Shown: positions 56,593 to 64,000 of the stretch, one piece after another | How the letters are laid out: every line of letters begins with the position of its first letter | Position numbering within the stretch: position 1 is the first letter of the stretch | Source of the DNA: Actinobacteria bacterium IMCC26077 | GTDB lineage: Bacteria > Actinomycetota > Actinomycetes > Nanopelagicales > Nanopelagicaceae | DNA: 64,000 nucleotides | Direction of reading: 5' to 3' | Assembly (NCBI GenBank): GCA_002284915.1 | Contig: CP015606.1 | Coordinates: 310,001 to 374,000 of the forward strand | The notes under the pieces: model-generated | Told to the model about the DNA's origin: nothing | What the model saw: only the letters and a program-made list of their open reading frames with translations | Databases searched by the model: none | Program-made: the position numbers and the translations under genes

Positions 56593-57596
56593 GAGCATTA
56601 CGTTGTTATGCACCGAATGAAGTTGGCGTCGTTGAAGTGCCCAAACCAGAATTGCAGAACGAATACCTACTTGTAAAACCCCTTGCTACGGGGATCTGTG
56701 GAACTGATATTGAGATTATTGAAGGTGGCGTAGATCCGGCGTATATTCGCTATCCGATAACGCTGGGCCACGAATGGGTTGGAAGAATTGTTGCCTCTGG
56801 TGCTAATGATTTTGCTGTTGGTGCTCGGGTGGTAGTTGAAGGTGTAGTGCCATGCGAAAGCTGTGATGAGTGTAAAGCTGGTGCAACTAATCGTTGTGCG
56901 AAATATGACGAAATTGGTTTCACTCGAGATGGCGCCGCCGCTGAGTTGATCTCAGTGCCAGCGAAACTTGCCCATCTCATTGCGAATCAGGTGAGCGATG
57001 AATCAGCCGCTTTGGTCGAACCGGCGGCAGTTGTCTATCAAGGATTGTTACGAATTAATCCAACTCCAGATTCGAAGATTCTCATAGTCGGAGATGGCAC
57101 AATCGGTTTGCTTGCAACTACGCTTTCAAAAGTTTTTCAGCCAAAAGTTCTCGATGTGTACGGAATTCGAAGTTCGCAAGAAGGTCTCGTACGCCAAGCG
57201 GGCGCCGACAGATTTGTTACCGATTCTTCGCAATTAACTAAGGACTATGACTTCGTGGTCGAAGCCGCTGGAGCGATTGCTGCAGTTGATTTAGCGCTCA
57301 CGCAAGGCAAACGCGGCGCGCAGGTGCTCTTACTCGGTTACCCCGAGCATGGCGCGCGGCTGAGTTTGGCTGTCCATGATTTGATTAATAATGATGTAAC
57401 GATTCATGCCTCGTTTAGCTATACCCGGAAGTCCTGGAAAGCGATAGTCGATCTCCTTAACTCAGGCGATTTGGATTTAACTTTTGTGGTCACGCATATA
57501 TATCAACTCGAGCAGTGGCCGGAAGCGTTAGAAACCCTACGAGCTTTAACCAGCCAGCCGCGCGGAAAGGTTCTGCTAGCCCTCAATCTTGACTAG
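56589..57596 (+). CDS. Zinc-dependent MDR alcohol/sugar dehydrogenase
   Basis: A 335-residue medium-chain dehydrogenase. Catalytic zinc ligands are Cys in GICGTD and His-Glu in LGHEWVG. Four structural-zinc cysteines lie in CESCDECKAGATNRC. The Rossmann fold is around ILIVGDGTIGLLATTL. Related to glucose, sorbitol and threonine dehydrogenases. As the only oxidoreductase of the cassette it probably makes the aldonolactone or aldonate for the IlvD/Edd enzyme. No lactonase is seen here. ATGA overlap with iclR; 10 bases before purF. Confidence 0.88.
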   Translation: MRALRCYAPNEVGVVEVPKPELQNEYLLVKPLATGICGTDIEIIEGGVDPAYIRYPITLGHEWVGRIVASGANDFAVGARVVVEGVVPCESCDECKAGATNRCAKYDEIGFTRDGAAAELISVPAKLAHLIANQVSDESAALVEPAAVVYQGLLRINPTPDSKILIVGDGTIGLLATTLSKVFQPKVLDVYGIRSSQEGLVRQAGADRFVTDSSQLTKDYDFVVEAAGAIAAVDLALTQGKRGAQVLLLGYPEHGARLSLAVHDLINNDVTIHASFSYTRKSWKAIVDLLNSGDLDLTFVVTHIYQLEQWPEALETLRALTSQPRGKVLLALNLD

Positions 57597-57606
57597 GATT
57601 GTGGTC

Positions 57607-59061
57607 ATGGTCCGCCGCCCTGACGGGAAACTAACTCACGAAGTCGATGGTGAGAAGGGGCCGCAAGATGCCTGCGGAATATTTGGTGTGTGGGCGCCAG
57701 GCGAAGAGGTAGCAAAACTTACTTTCTATGGCCTCTATGCGCTGCAACATCGTGGTCAAGAATCAGCCGGTATCGCAGTCAGCGATGGGGATCGCATCTT
57801 GGTCTATAAAGATATGGGTTTGGTCGCACAAGTTTTTACAGAGAATGATTTAGCGGTACTCACCGGAAAGATTGCGATTGGTCATACGCGATATTCCACT
57901 ACCGGATCGAGTAACTGGGCTAATGCGCAACCAACGCTCCGATCATCCGAGGGCAGTACTTTGGCTCTGGCACATAACGGAAATCTCACGAACACCGGAG
58001 ATCTCGCCGAGAGATTATTCAAGAGCTCGGGCGATGCACAGAATCACCTACATGCAACGACAGATACCGAGATTATGACCGCGCTCATCTCGCTTGAGAA
58101 GGGTGGCAGCGTTGAGGCAAATGCCCTCTCGATTCTGCCAACTTTGCAAGGCGCATTTTCACTGATCTTCATGGATGAGAACACCCTCTATGCTGCAAGA
58201 GATCGTCATGGCATCCGACCGTTAGTCATTGGCAAGTTAGAGACTGGTTGGGTAGTCGCAAGCGAATCTGCGGCGCTGGATATCGTCGGTGCAAGTTTTA
58301 TCCGAGAGGTTGAGCCGGGTGAATTTATTGCAATTGATGAAGATGGCTTGCGTTCGCATCATTGGACAACCCCTGAACCACGCGGATGCATCTTCGAGTA
58401 TGTATATCTAGCTCGTCCCGATACCACTATCGCCGGACAGAGCGTCCATCCGGTTCGAGTGGCGATTGGTGAACGCTTAGCCGCGGAACATCCAGTCGAA
58501 GCTGATTTGGTAATCCCGGTACCTGAATCAGGTACACCAGCGGCGATTGGCTACGCGAAGTATTCAAAGATTCCCTACGGCGCGGGGTTAGTGAAGAACT
58601 CGTATGTTGGGAGAACGTTTATTCAGCCCAGTCAGACCATCAGACAACTTGGAATTCGACTTAAATTAAATCCACTTCGTGAAGTCGTTGCCGGAAAGAA
58701 GATTGTTGTAGTCGATGATTCAATAGTTCGTGGCAATACTCAACGTGCAATCGTGCGAATGCTTCGCGAAGCTGGCGCAGCAGAGATCCATGTTCGAATC
58801 TCGTCGCCACCAGTTAAGTGGCCCTGTTATTTTGGGATAGATTTCGCAACACGCGCCGAGCTCATTGCTGCTGGGCTTGATATCGAAGAGATCCGCCGCT
58901 CGATTGGGGCAGATTCTCTCGGGTATGTCTCCCTTGAAGGGCTAATCGAGGCGACAAACATCGCCGAATCCAAGCTCTGTACCGCTTGCTTCACCGGTAA
59001 ATACCCAATGCCTATTCCTGAAGAGAGCGGCAACGTGAAGTTACTTTTGGAAGAGGCATAA
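57607..59061 (+). CDS. purF: Amidophosphoribosyltransferase
   Basis: A 484-residue first-step enzyme of purine synthesis. It starts with a 22-residue propeptide. Cys23 in DACGIFGVW is the N-terminal nucleophile after processing. Other motifs: YALQHRGQESAGIAV, GHTRYSTTGSSNWANAQP, and the PRPP site KIVVVDDSIVRGNT. Cysteines near the C-terminus (SSPPVKWPCYFGID, SKLCTACFTGKYP) suggest a [4Fe-4S] cluster as in B. subtilis PurF. ATG 57607 with AGGA upstream. Separated from purL by the sugar cassette. Confidence 0.97.
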   Translation: MVRRPDGKLTHEVDGEKGPQDACGIFGVWAPGEEVAKLTFYGLYALQHRGQESAGIAVSDGDRILVYKDMGLVAQVFTENDLAVLTGKIAIGHTRYSTTGSSNWANAQPTLRSSEGSTLALAHNGNLTNTGDLAERLFKSSGDAQNHLHATTDTEIMTALISLEKGGSVEANALSILPTLQGAFSLIFMDENTLYAARDRHGIRPLVIGKLETGWVVASESAALDIVGASFIREVEPGEFIAIDEDGLRSHHWTTPEPRGCIFEYVYLARPDTTIAGQSVHPVRVAIGERLAAEHPVEADLVIPVPESGTPAAIGYAKYSKIPYGAGLVKNSYVGRTFIQPSQTIRQLGIRLKLNPLREVVAGKKIVVVDDSIVRGNTQRAIVRMLREAGAAEIHVRISSPPVKWPCYFGIDFATRAELIAAGLDIEEIRRSIGADSLGYVSLEGLIEATNIAESKLCTACFTGKYPMPIPEESGNVKLLLEEA

Positions 59062-59067
59062 GAAATC

Positions 59068-60120
59068 GTGAGCACCTATGAAGCCGCTGGTGTAAGTATC
59101 GAAGCGGGCGACCTCGCCGTTGAAATGATGAAAGCTTCGGTTGCAAAAGCGCAGCGCCCTGAGGTTTACGGCGGCATTGGTGGATTCGCTGGACTCTTTG
59201 ATGCCAGCGCATTAAAGGGATTTACCAGACCACTCTTAGCTACTTCTACCGATGGGGTGGGAACGAAAACTGAGATTGCGCGACAGATGGGAATCTACGA
59301 CACCATCGGCGAAGACTTAGTAGCGATGGTCGTTGATGATCTGGTCGTCTGCGGCGCAGAACCGCTCTTCATGACCGATTACATCGCTGTTGGCAAAGTT
59401 ATTCCGGAGCGAATTGCCGAGATTGTCTCGGGCGTTGCTCGTGGTTGTGCCAAAGCGGGAACGGCGCTCATTGGTGGTGAGACCGCGGAACATCCTCAAA
59501 TATTAAAGGAAGATGAGTTTGATATTGCCGGTGCGGCAACAGGCGTTGTTGAAGAGCGCAAACTTCTTGGCGCGGAGAAAGTGGCAGTCGGTGATGTTGC
59601 AATTGCAGTCGCAAGTAGTGGTGTGCATGCGAATGGTTTCTCACTTGTTCGCCACATCATCAAAGAGCAGCAACTCGCGCTTAGCTCGCATGTTGCTGAA
59701 CTAGGGAAAAGTTTGGGCGAAGCGCTCCTCACGCCGACAACTATCTATGCTGCAGATATGTTGGAGCTCATCGCGAATGTCGAGCTACATGCAATGGCTC
59801 ACATCACCGGAGGTGGTTTAGCAGCGAATACTGCGCGAGTGATGCCAACAAATATGCACTTGACTATCAACCGAGAGCGTTGGGCGTTGCCACCGCTATT
59901 CCATTACTTACAGAGCGAGGGCCAGGTGCCATTGGCCGATCTAGAGCGGACCTTTAATTGTGGGGTCGGCATGGTCGTGATCACCCCAGCCCAATCGGTC
60001 GGAGGAGCGCTCGCCCTCCTTCAGAAACAGGGCCATCGAGCCTGGGAGTTAGGTGAGATCTCCGCAGCGCCCCAGCTCCAGGCTGGGGTTAAGTTGGAAG
60101 GGACCTACCAAACCCGATAA
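59068..60120 (+). CDS. purM: Phosphoribosylformylglycinamidine cyclo-ligase (AIR synthetase)
   Basis: A 350-residue enzyme closing the imidazole ring. Motifs: YEAAGVSIEAGDLAVEMMK, LLATSTDGVGTKTEIA, DDLVVCGAEPLFMTDYIAVGK, GGETAEHP and VHANGFSLVRHI. GTG start 6 bases after purF. Last recognised purine gene in the window. Confidence 0.97.
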   Translation: MSTYEAAGVSIEAGDLAVEMMKASVAKAQRPEVYGGIGGFAGLFDASALKGFTRPLLATSTDGVGTKTEIARQMGIYDTIGEDLVAMVVDDLVVCGAEPLFMTDYIAVGKVIPERIAEIVSGVARGCAKAGTALIGGETAEHPQILKEDEFDIAGAATGVVEERKLLGAEKVAVGDVAIAVASSGVHANGFSLVRHIIKEQQLALSSHVAELGKSLGEALLTPTTIYAADMLELIANVELHAMAHITGGGLAANTARVMPTNMHLTINRERWALPPLFHYLQSEGQVPLADLERTFNCGVGMVVITPAQSVGGALALLQKQGHRAWELGEISAAPQLQAGVKLEGTYQTR

Positions 60121-60189
60121 TCTCTTCCTACGAAAATTACGAAATCCGGGTAATACCTGGAGGCGACTAGTAGGTAAGGGGGTCACGCC

Positions 60190-60366
60190 ATGGGGCGCGG
60201 CCGAGCTAAAGCCAAGCAGACGAGAGTTGCTCGCGATCTTAAATATTCATCTCAAGACATCGACGTCGAGAAATTAGCCCGAGAATTACATGGTGAACTC
60301 TCTGAGCGTGATAACAAAGATGATGACGACCCATTTGCCGAGGGAAATTACATCCGTCGCGCATAG
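60190..60366 (+). CDS. DUF3073 family small protein
   Basis: A 58-residue highly charged protein, MGRGRAKAKQTRVARDLKY then an acidic tail with DNKDDDDPFAEGNYIRRA. The basic front and acidic back match DUF3073, a family confined to actinobacteria and usually encoded right after purM, as here. GGAGG is found about 25 bases upstream and a closer GGGGG before the ATG. Function unknown; nucleic-acid or ribosome binding would suit the basic N-terminus. Confidence 0.9.
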   Translation: MGRGRAKAKQTRVARDLKYSSQDIDVEKLARELHGELSERDNKDDDDPFAEGNYIRRA

Positions 60367-60375
60367 CGCATCTCT

Positions 60376-61185
60376 ATGAGACCAACTCCTTATGTAGCGT
60401 CTTTGCGCGTCTACGAACCTCTCGAAGCTTTTGGCGAGATTGATCAATTGCGGTGGAGCGAGATCTCTATGGATCAGCACACTGGAAGGCAAGAACAGAA
60501 CCTCGCGCTGCGCAGAATCATCCGACCTGAACAAACCCTCTCTCGAATAGATGGCGCACACATCATCGAACATGAGGGGGAGCGTTATGTTGCTCCCTGG
60601 TCAACAGCGCTTCGCACCTGGGCGGCGCTTTCGGCTTTTAAGGAATCGCTCCCAACAACAGTCACGCCATATTTTTTACCCGAGGGAATTGAAAGTGCGA
60701 TTATCTCGGATGTCGAAGCAGCCGATGTCGGTTTTGACAAAGCACCTCATATCCTGACTGAGACGTGGGTGATTCCACCGCGGTGGTTCACGCTCTTTTC
60801 ACCGGAAGAACGCTTACGTGGTCAATCTCCCGATGGACCGTTCACTATCGTGCGAACAACGTTGGTCAATGCACGAAAACGCTCCCAAATTGCATATGCC
60901 GCAGTGGTCAATGCTTTTGGTGAAGGAGATGTCGCTGATGAGATGAAAGCCCTTGTGGATTGGTTGGATCTCTTCCACCCCGGAGCTATCGTCGAGCTCG
61001 ATTACGGTGGATTAGCTAGTTATGTAGCGCTCGCCGAGGGTGGCATCGAGTCAGATAACTCACTTGAAGATATTCAGAGTTCACTCGCTGGGCTTATTTC
61101 TGGTGACGGCCAAGAGGCAGGTATCGGCTATTCGCGGTTAGTTTCACGCTGGCGAAAAGTTGCTATGTACGAACAAGCCACTTGA
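60376..61185 (+). CDS. Conserved-looking protein of unknown function
   Basis: A 269-residue soluble protein with no signal peptide or membrane span. Features: MRPTPYVASLRVYEPLEAF, GERYVAPWSTALRTWAAL, HILTETWVIPPRWFTLFSPEERL, VELDYGGLASYVALAEGG and an acidic C-terminal half. Begins 9 bases after the DUF3073 gene, so probably the same transcript. I do not recognise a named family; proteins of this sort commonly accompany purM-DUF3073 in actinobacteria. The upstream AGCGCATCTCT is not a clear ribosome site. Confidence 0.7.
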   Translation: MRPTPYVASLRVYEPLEAFGEIDQLRWSEISMDQHTGRQEQNLALRRIIRPEQTLSRIDGAHIIEHEGERYVAPWSTALRTWAALSAFKESLPTTVTPYFLPEGIESAIISDVEAADVGFDKAPHILTETWVIPPRWFTLFSPEERLRGQSPDGPFTIVRTTLVNARKRSQIAYAAVVNAFGEGDVADEMKALVDWLDLFHPGAIVELDYGGLASYVALAEGGIESDNSLEDIQSSLAGLISGDGQEAGIGYSRLVSRWRKVAMYEQAT

Positions 61186-61243
61186 TGTCTACTATCAACC
61201 TTCGGTGAGAAAGTCACACCTCGACAATTATTCGGAGGATTAC

Positions 61244-61588
61244 GTGGATCGAATCTGCTGGACATTACGAGTAAAGCCAGATCGCATCAATGATTACCGC
61301 GAGACCCATGCCGCCATCCCGGACTATTACCGCCAGGCGCTTAGCGATGCCGGCTGGAAGAACTACTCGATTTGGTTGATGCCCGATGGGTTGGTCATTG
61401 GTTATGTGGAATCGGAGAATTGGGACGAATCTCGCCGAATCATGTTCGCACGGAAAGATGTGTATGAGCGATATGCCGCCGAGATTGGGGACAAGATGAA
61501 GGATGCGTTCATCTGGCCGCCAGAGGGGCCGCCTACCGACCCGCTTCGAATGCACCCCTGCGAAGAGCTGGTATTCCGCCTCGATTAA
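61244..61588 (+). CDS. Second L-rhamnose/L-fucose mutarotase family protein (DUF718)
   Basis: A 114-residue RhaM-like protein: RICWTLRVKPDRINDYRETHAAIPDYYRQALSDAGWKNYSIWLMPDGLVIGYVES, with the His of the motif at ETHAA, and a Trp/Pro-rich C-terminus (IWPPEGPPTDP). GTG 61244 has a perfect GGAGG five bases upstream; the longer open frame to 61160 overlaps the previous gene and is not family-like. It differs clearly from the copy at 574, implying a different sugar. It lies just before the third ABC importer. Confidence 0.87.
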   Translation: MDRICWTLRVKPDRINDYRETHAAIPDYYRQALSDAGWKNYSIWLMPDGLVIGYVESENWDESRRIMFARKDVYERYAAEIGDKMKDAFIWPPEGPPTDPLRMHPCEELVFRLD

Positions 61589-61598
61589 CGGGGTAGCC

Positions 61599-61638
61599 GT
61601 AACAATTTGTTACCTTTTCGGATATCCGAAAAGGTAAC
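61599..61638. promoter_or_regulatory. 30-bp perfect palindrome with overlapping smaller palindrome
   Basis: Positions 61609-61638 form a perfect 15+15 palindrome centred on GATATC, with arms beginning GTTACCTTTTCG. Overlapping it, 61599-61613 reads GTAACAATTTGTTAC, a second perfect palindrome sharing the GTTAC. It lies in the 165-base gap between the mutarotase and the third binding-protein gene. It could be an operator for a dimeric regulator, or the RNA could fold as alternative hairpins. No T-run follows, which argues against a simple terminator. Confidence 0.65.
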
Positions 61639-61753
61639 GATTTATGCCATAAGTAATTCCTTGCCCCTAATTCTCCTCAGGCATAGCCTCTGGCCAAGGT
61701 TCGTGACTTATGAAATTTCATGAATACGAGACCTAAAAGAAAAGAGGAAATTG

Positions 61754-63106
61754 ATGAAAGGCTCAACTTCACGCAGAAAAGTTCGCGTGGGCTTTATGGC
61801 AAGTCTGTTGACGCTCTCACTGGCGACATTGGGCATTCAGAGCGCTCATGCTGCAACTGAATTGCGTTTTGCTGCACTTGCTGGAATTGATAACAATTTC
61901 AAGCCAGTTATCGAACAATGGAATAAAGAGAATCCAGATATCCAAGTTAAGGTTGAAACCCTAGCTGCAACCATCCCAGATATCGTCAAGAACTTGGCAG
62001 CATCTGCACTTAGCGGCAATGCTCCTGATCTCATCAACAATCTCGATACCTATGCTGACCAGTTGGCAGATGTCGGATTTACAGAGGATCTCACGAAGTA
62101 TTTCGGAACAGCATCAGGTGGATTGAAGCGTGCTGATTTTAATCAAGCATTCTTGAGTTCCTACGTTCCAATCAACTTCCCGAAGCAAGTTCACGGTCTT
62201 CCAATTGCAGCTGATGCGATAGTCGTCTTCTACAACAAGACGCTCTTCAAGAAGGCTGGAGTAGCACTTCCTAAGGATGGTTGGACTTATGACCAATACC
62301 TCAAGACTTGCGATGCAATCTCCAAGTGGGGCGCAAAGCAAAAGCCACAGGTTTGGGGATCATCGGGTGGCCCAGGTGGCGGAAGCAAGTCAATCTGGCA
62401 GGCCCAGTACAACCCATACCTCCATGCAGTAGGCGCATACACCTACGATCGCAACACCAACACTTCGAAGATCGCTGCTCCTGAGGCAATCGCTGCCTGG
62501 AAGCAACTAGTCAAGCCATGGCAGAGCGGTTGCATTCCCAAGTACAGCATCTCCTCCGGCAAGACTCCGCCAACTTTCCAAGGTGGACAGGTCGCTATGG
62601 AAACTTCCGTACGCGCACTTCTTCCTACCTACAAGGCTGGTCTAGCTGAGAAGAAGATGGAGTGGGATGTCGTTGATATGCCAACCATTAAGGGCAAAGT
62701 CTCCAAGTACATCATTGGTGGCGGTAGCTACGGTCTCGGCATGGCAGCAACCTCAAAGAACAAGGCTGCAGCCTGGAAATTCATCGATTGGTTCTACACA
62801 ACCAAGAATGGTGGAATCAACACTCTCCAAGCTAGCGGTTCTCTAGTTCCGCCAACTGATGCGGGTATTGCAAATGGTGACTGGCGCAAACTTCCAGCAC
62901 CTCCTGCAAATGTTGAGGCATTCGGTCGCGCAATCAAGAACTCCTTCATCGCTCCTAAGCTTCCAGGTCAAGCCGGAACAGTCCTCGATACTGTCATCGG
63001 TGATGCCCTTGCTGAAGTTCTGTTGAAGAAGGTCTCAGTCGAGAAAGCCTTTAAGAAAGCCGAAGATAAAGTAACTGCGGCTATCAAAAAGGAACTCAAT
63101 CAGTAA
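61754..63106 (+). CDS. Extracellular sugar-binding protein (family 1 SBP)
   Basis: A 450-residue exported binding protein. The signal peptide has a basic front (KGSTSRRKVRVG), hydrophobic FMASLLTLSLATLGI and AHA cleavage near residue 32. There is no lipobox. Mature features: ELRFAALAGIDNNFKPVIEQWNKENPDIQVKVE, GNAPDLINNLDTYADQLAD, VFYNKTLFKKAGVALPKDGWTYDQY, and the C-terminal Lys-rich helix KVSVEKAFKKAEDKVTAAIKKEL. ATG 61754 has AGAGGAAA upstream. Paired with the permease at 63217. Confidence 0.93.
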   Translation: MKGSTSRRKVRVGFMASLLTLSLATLGIQSAHAATELRFAALAGIDNNFKPVIEQWNKENPDIQVKVETLAATIPDIVKNLAASALSGNAPDLINNLDTYADQLADVGFTEDLTKYFGTASGGLKRADFNQAFLSSYVPINFPKQVHGLPIAADAIVVFYNKTLFKKAGVALPKDGWTYDQYLKTCDAISKWGAKQKPQVWGSSGGPGGGSKSIWQAQYNPYLHAVGAYTYDRNTNTSKIAAPEAIAAWKQLVKPWQSGCIPKYSISSGKTPPTFQGGQVAMETSVRALLPTYKAGLAEKKMEWDVVDMPTIKGKVSKYIIGGGSYGLGMAATSKNKAAAWKFIDWFYTTKNGGINTLQASGSLVPPTDAGIANGDWRKLPAPPANVEAFGRAIKNSFIAPKLPGQAGTVLDTVIGDALAEVLLKKVSVEKAFKKAEDKVTAAIKKELNQ

Positions 63107-63130
63107 TTGATTGATCCGAAGTAGTAATGT

Positions 63131-63166
63131 GATTTGGTGACGTTCATACGTGGGCGTCACCAAATC
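63131..63166 (+). terminator. Intercistronic stem-loop after third binding-protein gene
   Basis: A perfect 12-bp stem GATTTGGTGACG / CGTCACCAAATC with a 12-base loop, followed by CTTCTTATG. It lies 24 bases after the binding-protein stop and 50 before the permease ATG. Like its counterparts at 6831 and 52564, it separates a binding-protein gene from its permeases. Confidence 0.82.
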
Positions 63167-63216
63167 CTTCTTATGTGACCAACTCCATCTATTCGCGAAT
63201 GAAATGGGTGTATAGA

Positions 63217-64000
63217 ATGTCGAGCGTGGCTACGACGCAACAACGAAAATCGCAAATTGGCCAGCGAAATAAATTAAAACGGAACGATCGTTTTTGGTTG
63301 GCAATCTTCGTATCGCCCAATCTTTTTATGTACACGCTCTTTATCCTGGTGCCATCGGTAGCGGGCGTACTTCTTAGTTTCTGTGAGTGGAATATCCTCG
63401 GCCCAATCAATTGGGTCGGTCTTGAGAATTATCGAAGGCTCCTGGACGATGAGTTATTGATTCCATCATTTATCCGAACTTTGAAATTCTTGGCAATCGG
63501 AGTCTTACCGACAGTCTTTGGTGGCTTTTTGGTTGCGGTCTTACTTAACTGGAAGGTAAAAGGTATCGGCATCTTCCGAGCAATGTTCTTCTTGCCACTG
63601 ACTATTTCGAGCGCAGTCGCCGGCATCGCATGGTCGAGCATTTTCAATCCAGAAGCTGGTTGGATCAATCGGATCCTCAAAATTTTTGGAATCACGGGTC
63701 CGGAATGGTTGGCGAGCTTCACTTGGGCGCTGCCGTCGGTCACAATCATCGTAATCTGGCTCTCACTGCCGCTCGTCATCATTCTTTATTTAGCAGGGTT
63801 GCAGCGAATTTCCCCCGAGATCCTTGAAGCGGCTGCACTGGATGGCGCTAATGCCTGGCAGCGCGTTTGGCAGATCATCTTTCCATGCGTATCCGCGACC
63901 ACCATTCTGGTGCTTGCGATCGAAATTCTCGCCTTCCTATCCTCGCCCTTTGAGATCTCGCTATTAATGGTTCAAGGCGGGCCATTAGATGCAACGACAT
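63217..64000 (+). CDS. Carbohydrate ABC transporter permease, MalF-like (3' part outside window)
   Basis: Open to the right edge, with 261 codons visible. Translation gives a hydrophilic front (SSVATTQQRKSQIGQRNKLK), a first span (FWLAIFVSPNLFMYTLFILVP), further spans, then the coupling loop ILEAAALDGANAWQRVWQIIFP. These mark a CUT1 MalF-type permease. The ATG at 63217 is the first one in frame; only a weak GGGTG site precedes it. The MalG partner and any ATPase would lie beyond the window. Confidence 0.9.
   Translation, partial: MSSVATTQQRKSQIGQRNKLKRNDRFWLAIFVSPNLFMYTLFILVPSVAGVLLSFCEWNILGPINWVGLENYRRLLDDELLIPSFIRTLKFLAIGVLPTVFGGFLVAVLLNWKVKGIGIFRAMFFLPLTISSAVAGIAWSSIFNPEAGWINRILKIFGITGPEWLASFTWALPSVTIIVIWLSLPLVIILYLAGLQRISPEILEAAALDGANAWQRVWQIIFPCVSATTILVLAIEILAFLSSPFEISLLMVQGGPLDATT

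Noticed and set aside
49950-57596. Cassette as a mobile element
   Set aside because: No transposase, integrase, terminal repeat or tRNA boundary is visible at either junction.

Overview
The window reads as a compact, moderate-GC (about half GC by eye) actinobacterial chromosome. The evidence is actinobacterial gene order and lineage-typical families: DUF5318-ponA-GT87 then rpsF-ssb-rpsR-rplI-dnaB, dnaK-grpE-dnaJ-hspR with a HAIR-like site, a DUF3073 gene after purM, a Dcd of the mycobacterial type and a FadE5-like acyl-CoA dehydrogenase. Intergenic space is tiny, ATGA/TAATG overlaps are common, and several convergent genes overlap. This resembles the streamlined freshwater actinobacteria (acI/Nanopelagicales). 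That placement is an inference from style, not a search result.

Region 1 (1-15572) is a deoxy-sugar uptake and oxidation locus. A minus-strand operon starts with a solute-binding protein and two permeases. It continues with an esterase, a signal-less binding-protein homologue, a MaoC hydratase, an RraA-type aldolase, a fuconolactonase-like amidohydrolase, a rhamnose/fucose mutarotase and a truncated family III CoA-transferase. Divergent or adjacent to it lie two unusual enolase-superfamily dehydratases flanking a GntR/FCD regulator, L-fuconate dehydratase coupled to a 639-residue protein of unknown function, and a fucose-dehydrogenase-like aldo/keto reductase. Together these suggest a non-phosphorylative route: fucose (or a relative) to lactone, aldonate, 2-keto-3-deoxyaldonate and C3 units. 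Two promoter regions share the motif TCGTATAG(T/G)ATTTTT.

Region 2 (15561-29218) is mostly housekeeping: an MFS transporter, PBP1A, a GT87 mannosyltransferase-like protein, a FemX/PLP-racemase-like pair, rpsF-ssb-rpsR-rplI with an S6:S18-type leader, dnaB, an EamA exporter and an acyl-CoA dehydrogenase.

Region 3 (29305-41839) holds lemA-htpX, tRNA-Gly(CCC), dcd, a two-component system, a phosphatidylcholine-synthase-like enzyme, a large Fe-S reductase, the heat-shock operon, pyrE and a DedA protein.

Region 4 (41978-60366) is the purine operon purA-D-B-C-S-Q-L...F-M. A second sugar-acid cassette (aldolase, ABC importer, IlvD/Edd dehydratase, IclR regulator, zinc dehydrogenase; 49950-57596) sits between purL and purF.

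Region 5 (60376-64000) has an unknown gene, a second mutarotase, a long perfect palindrome, and a third sugar-binding protein with the start of its permease. All three ABC loci lack an ATPase in view, and all three have a strong stem-loop between the binding-protein and permease genes.
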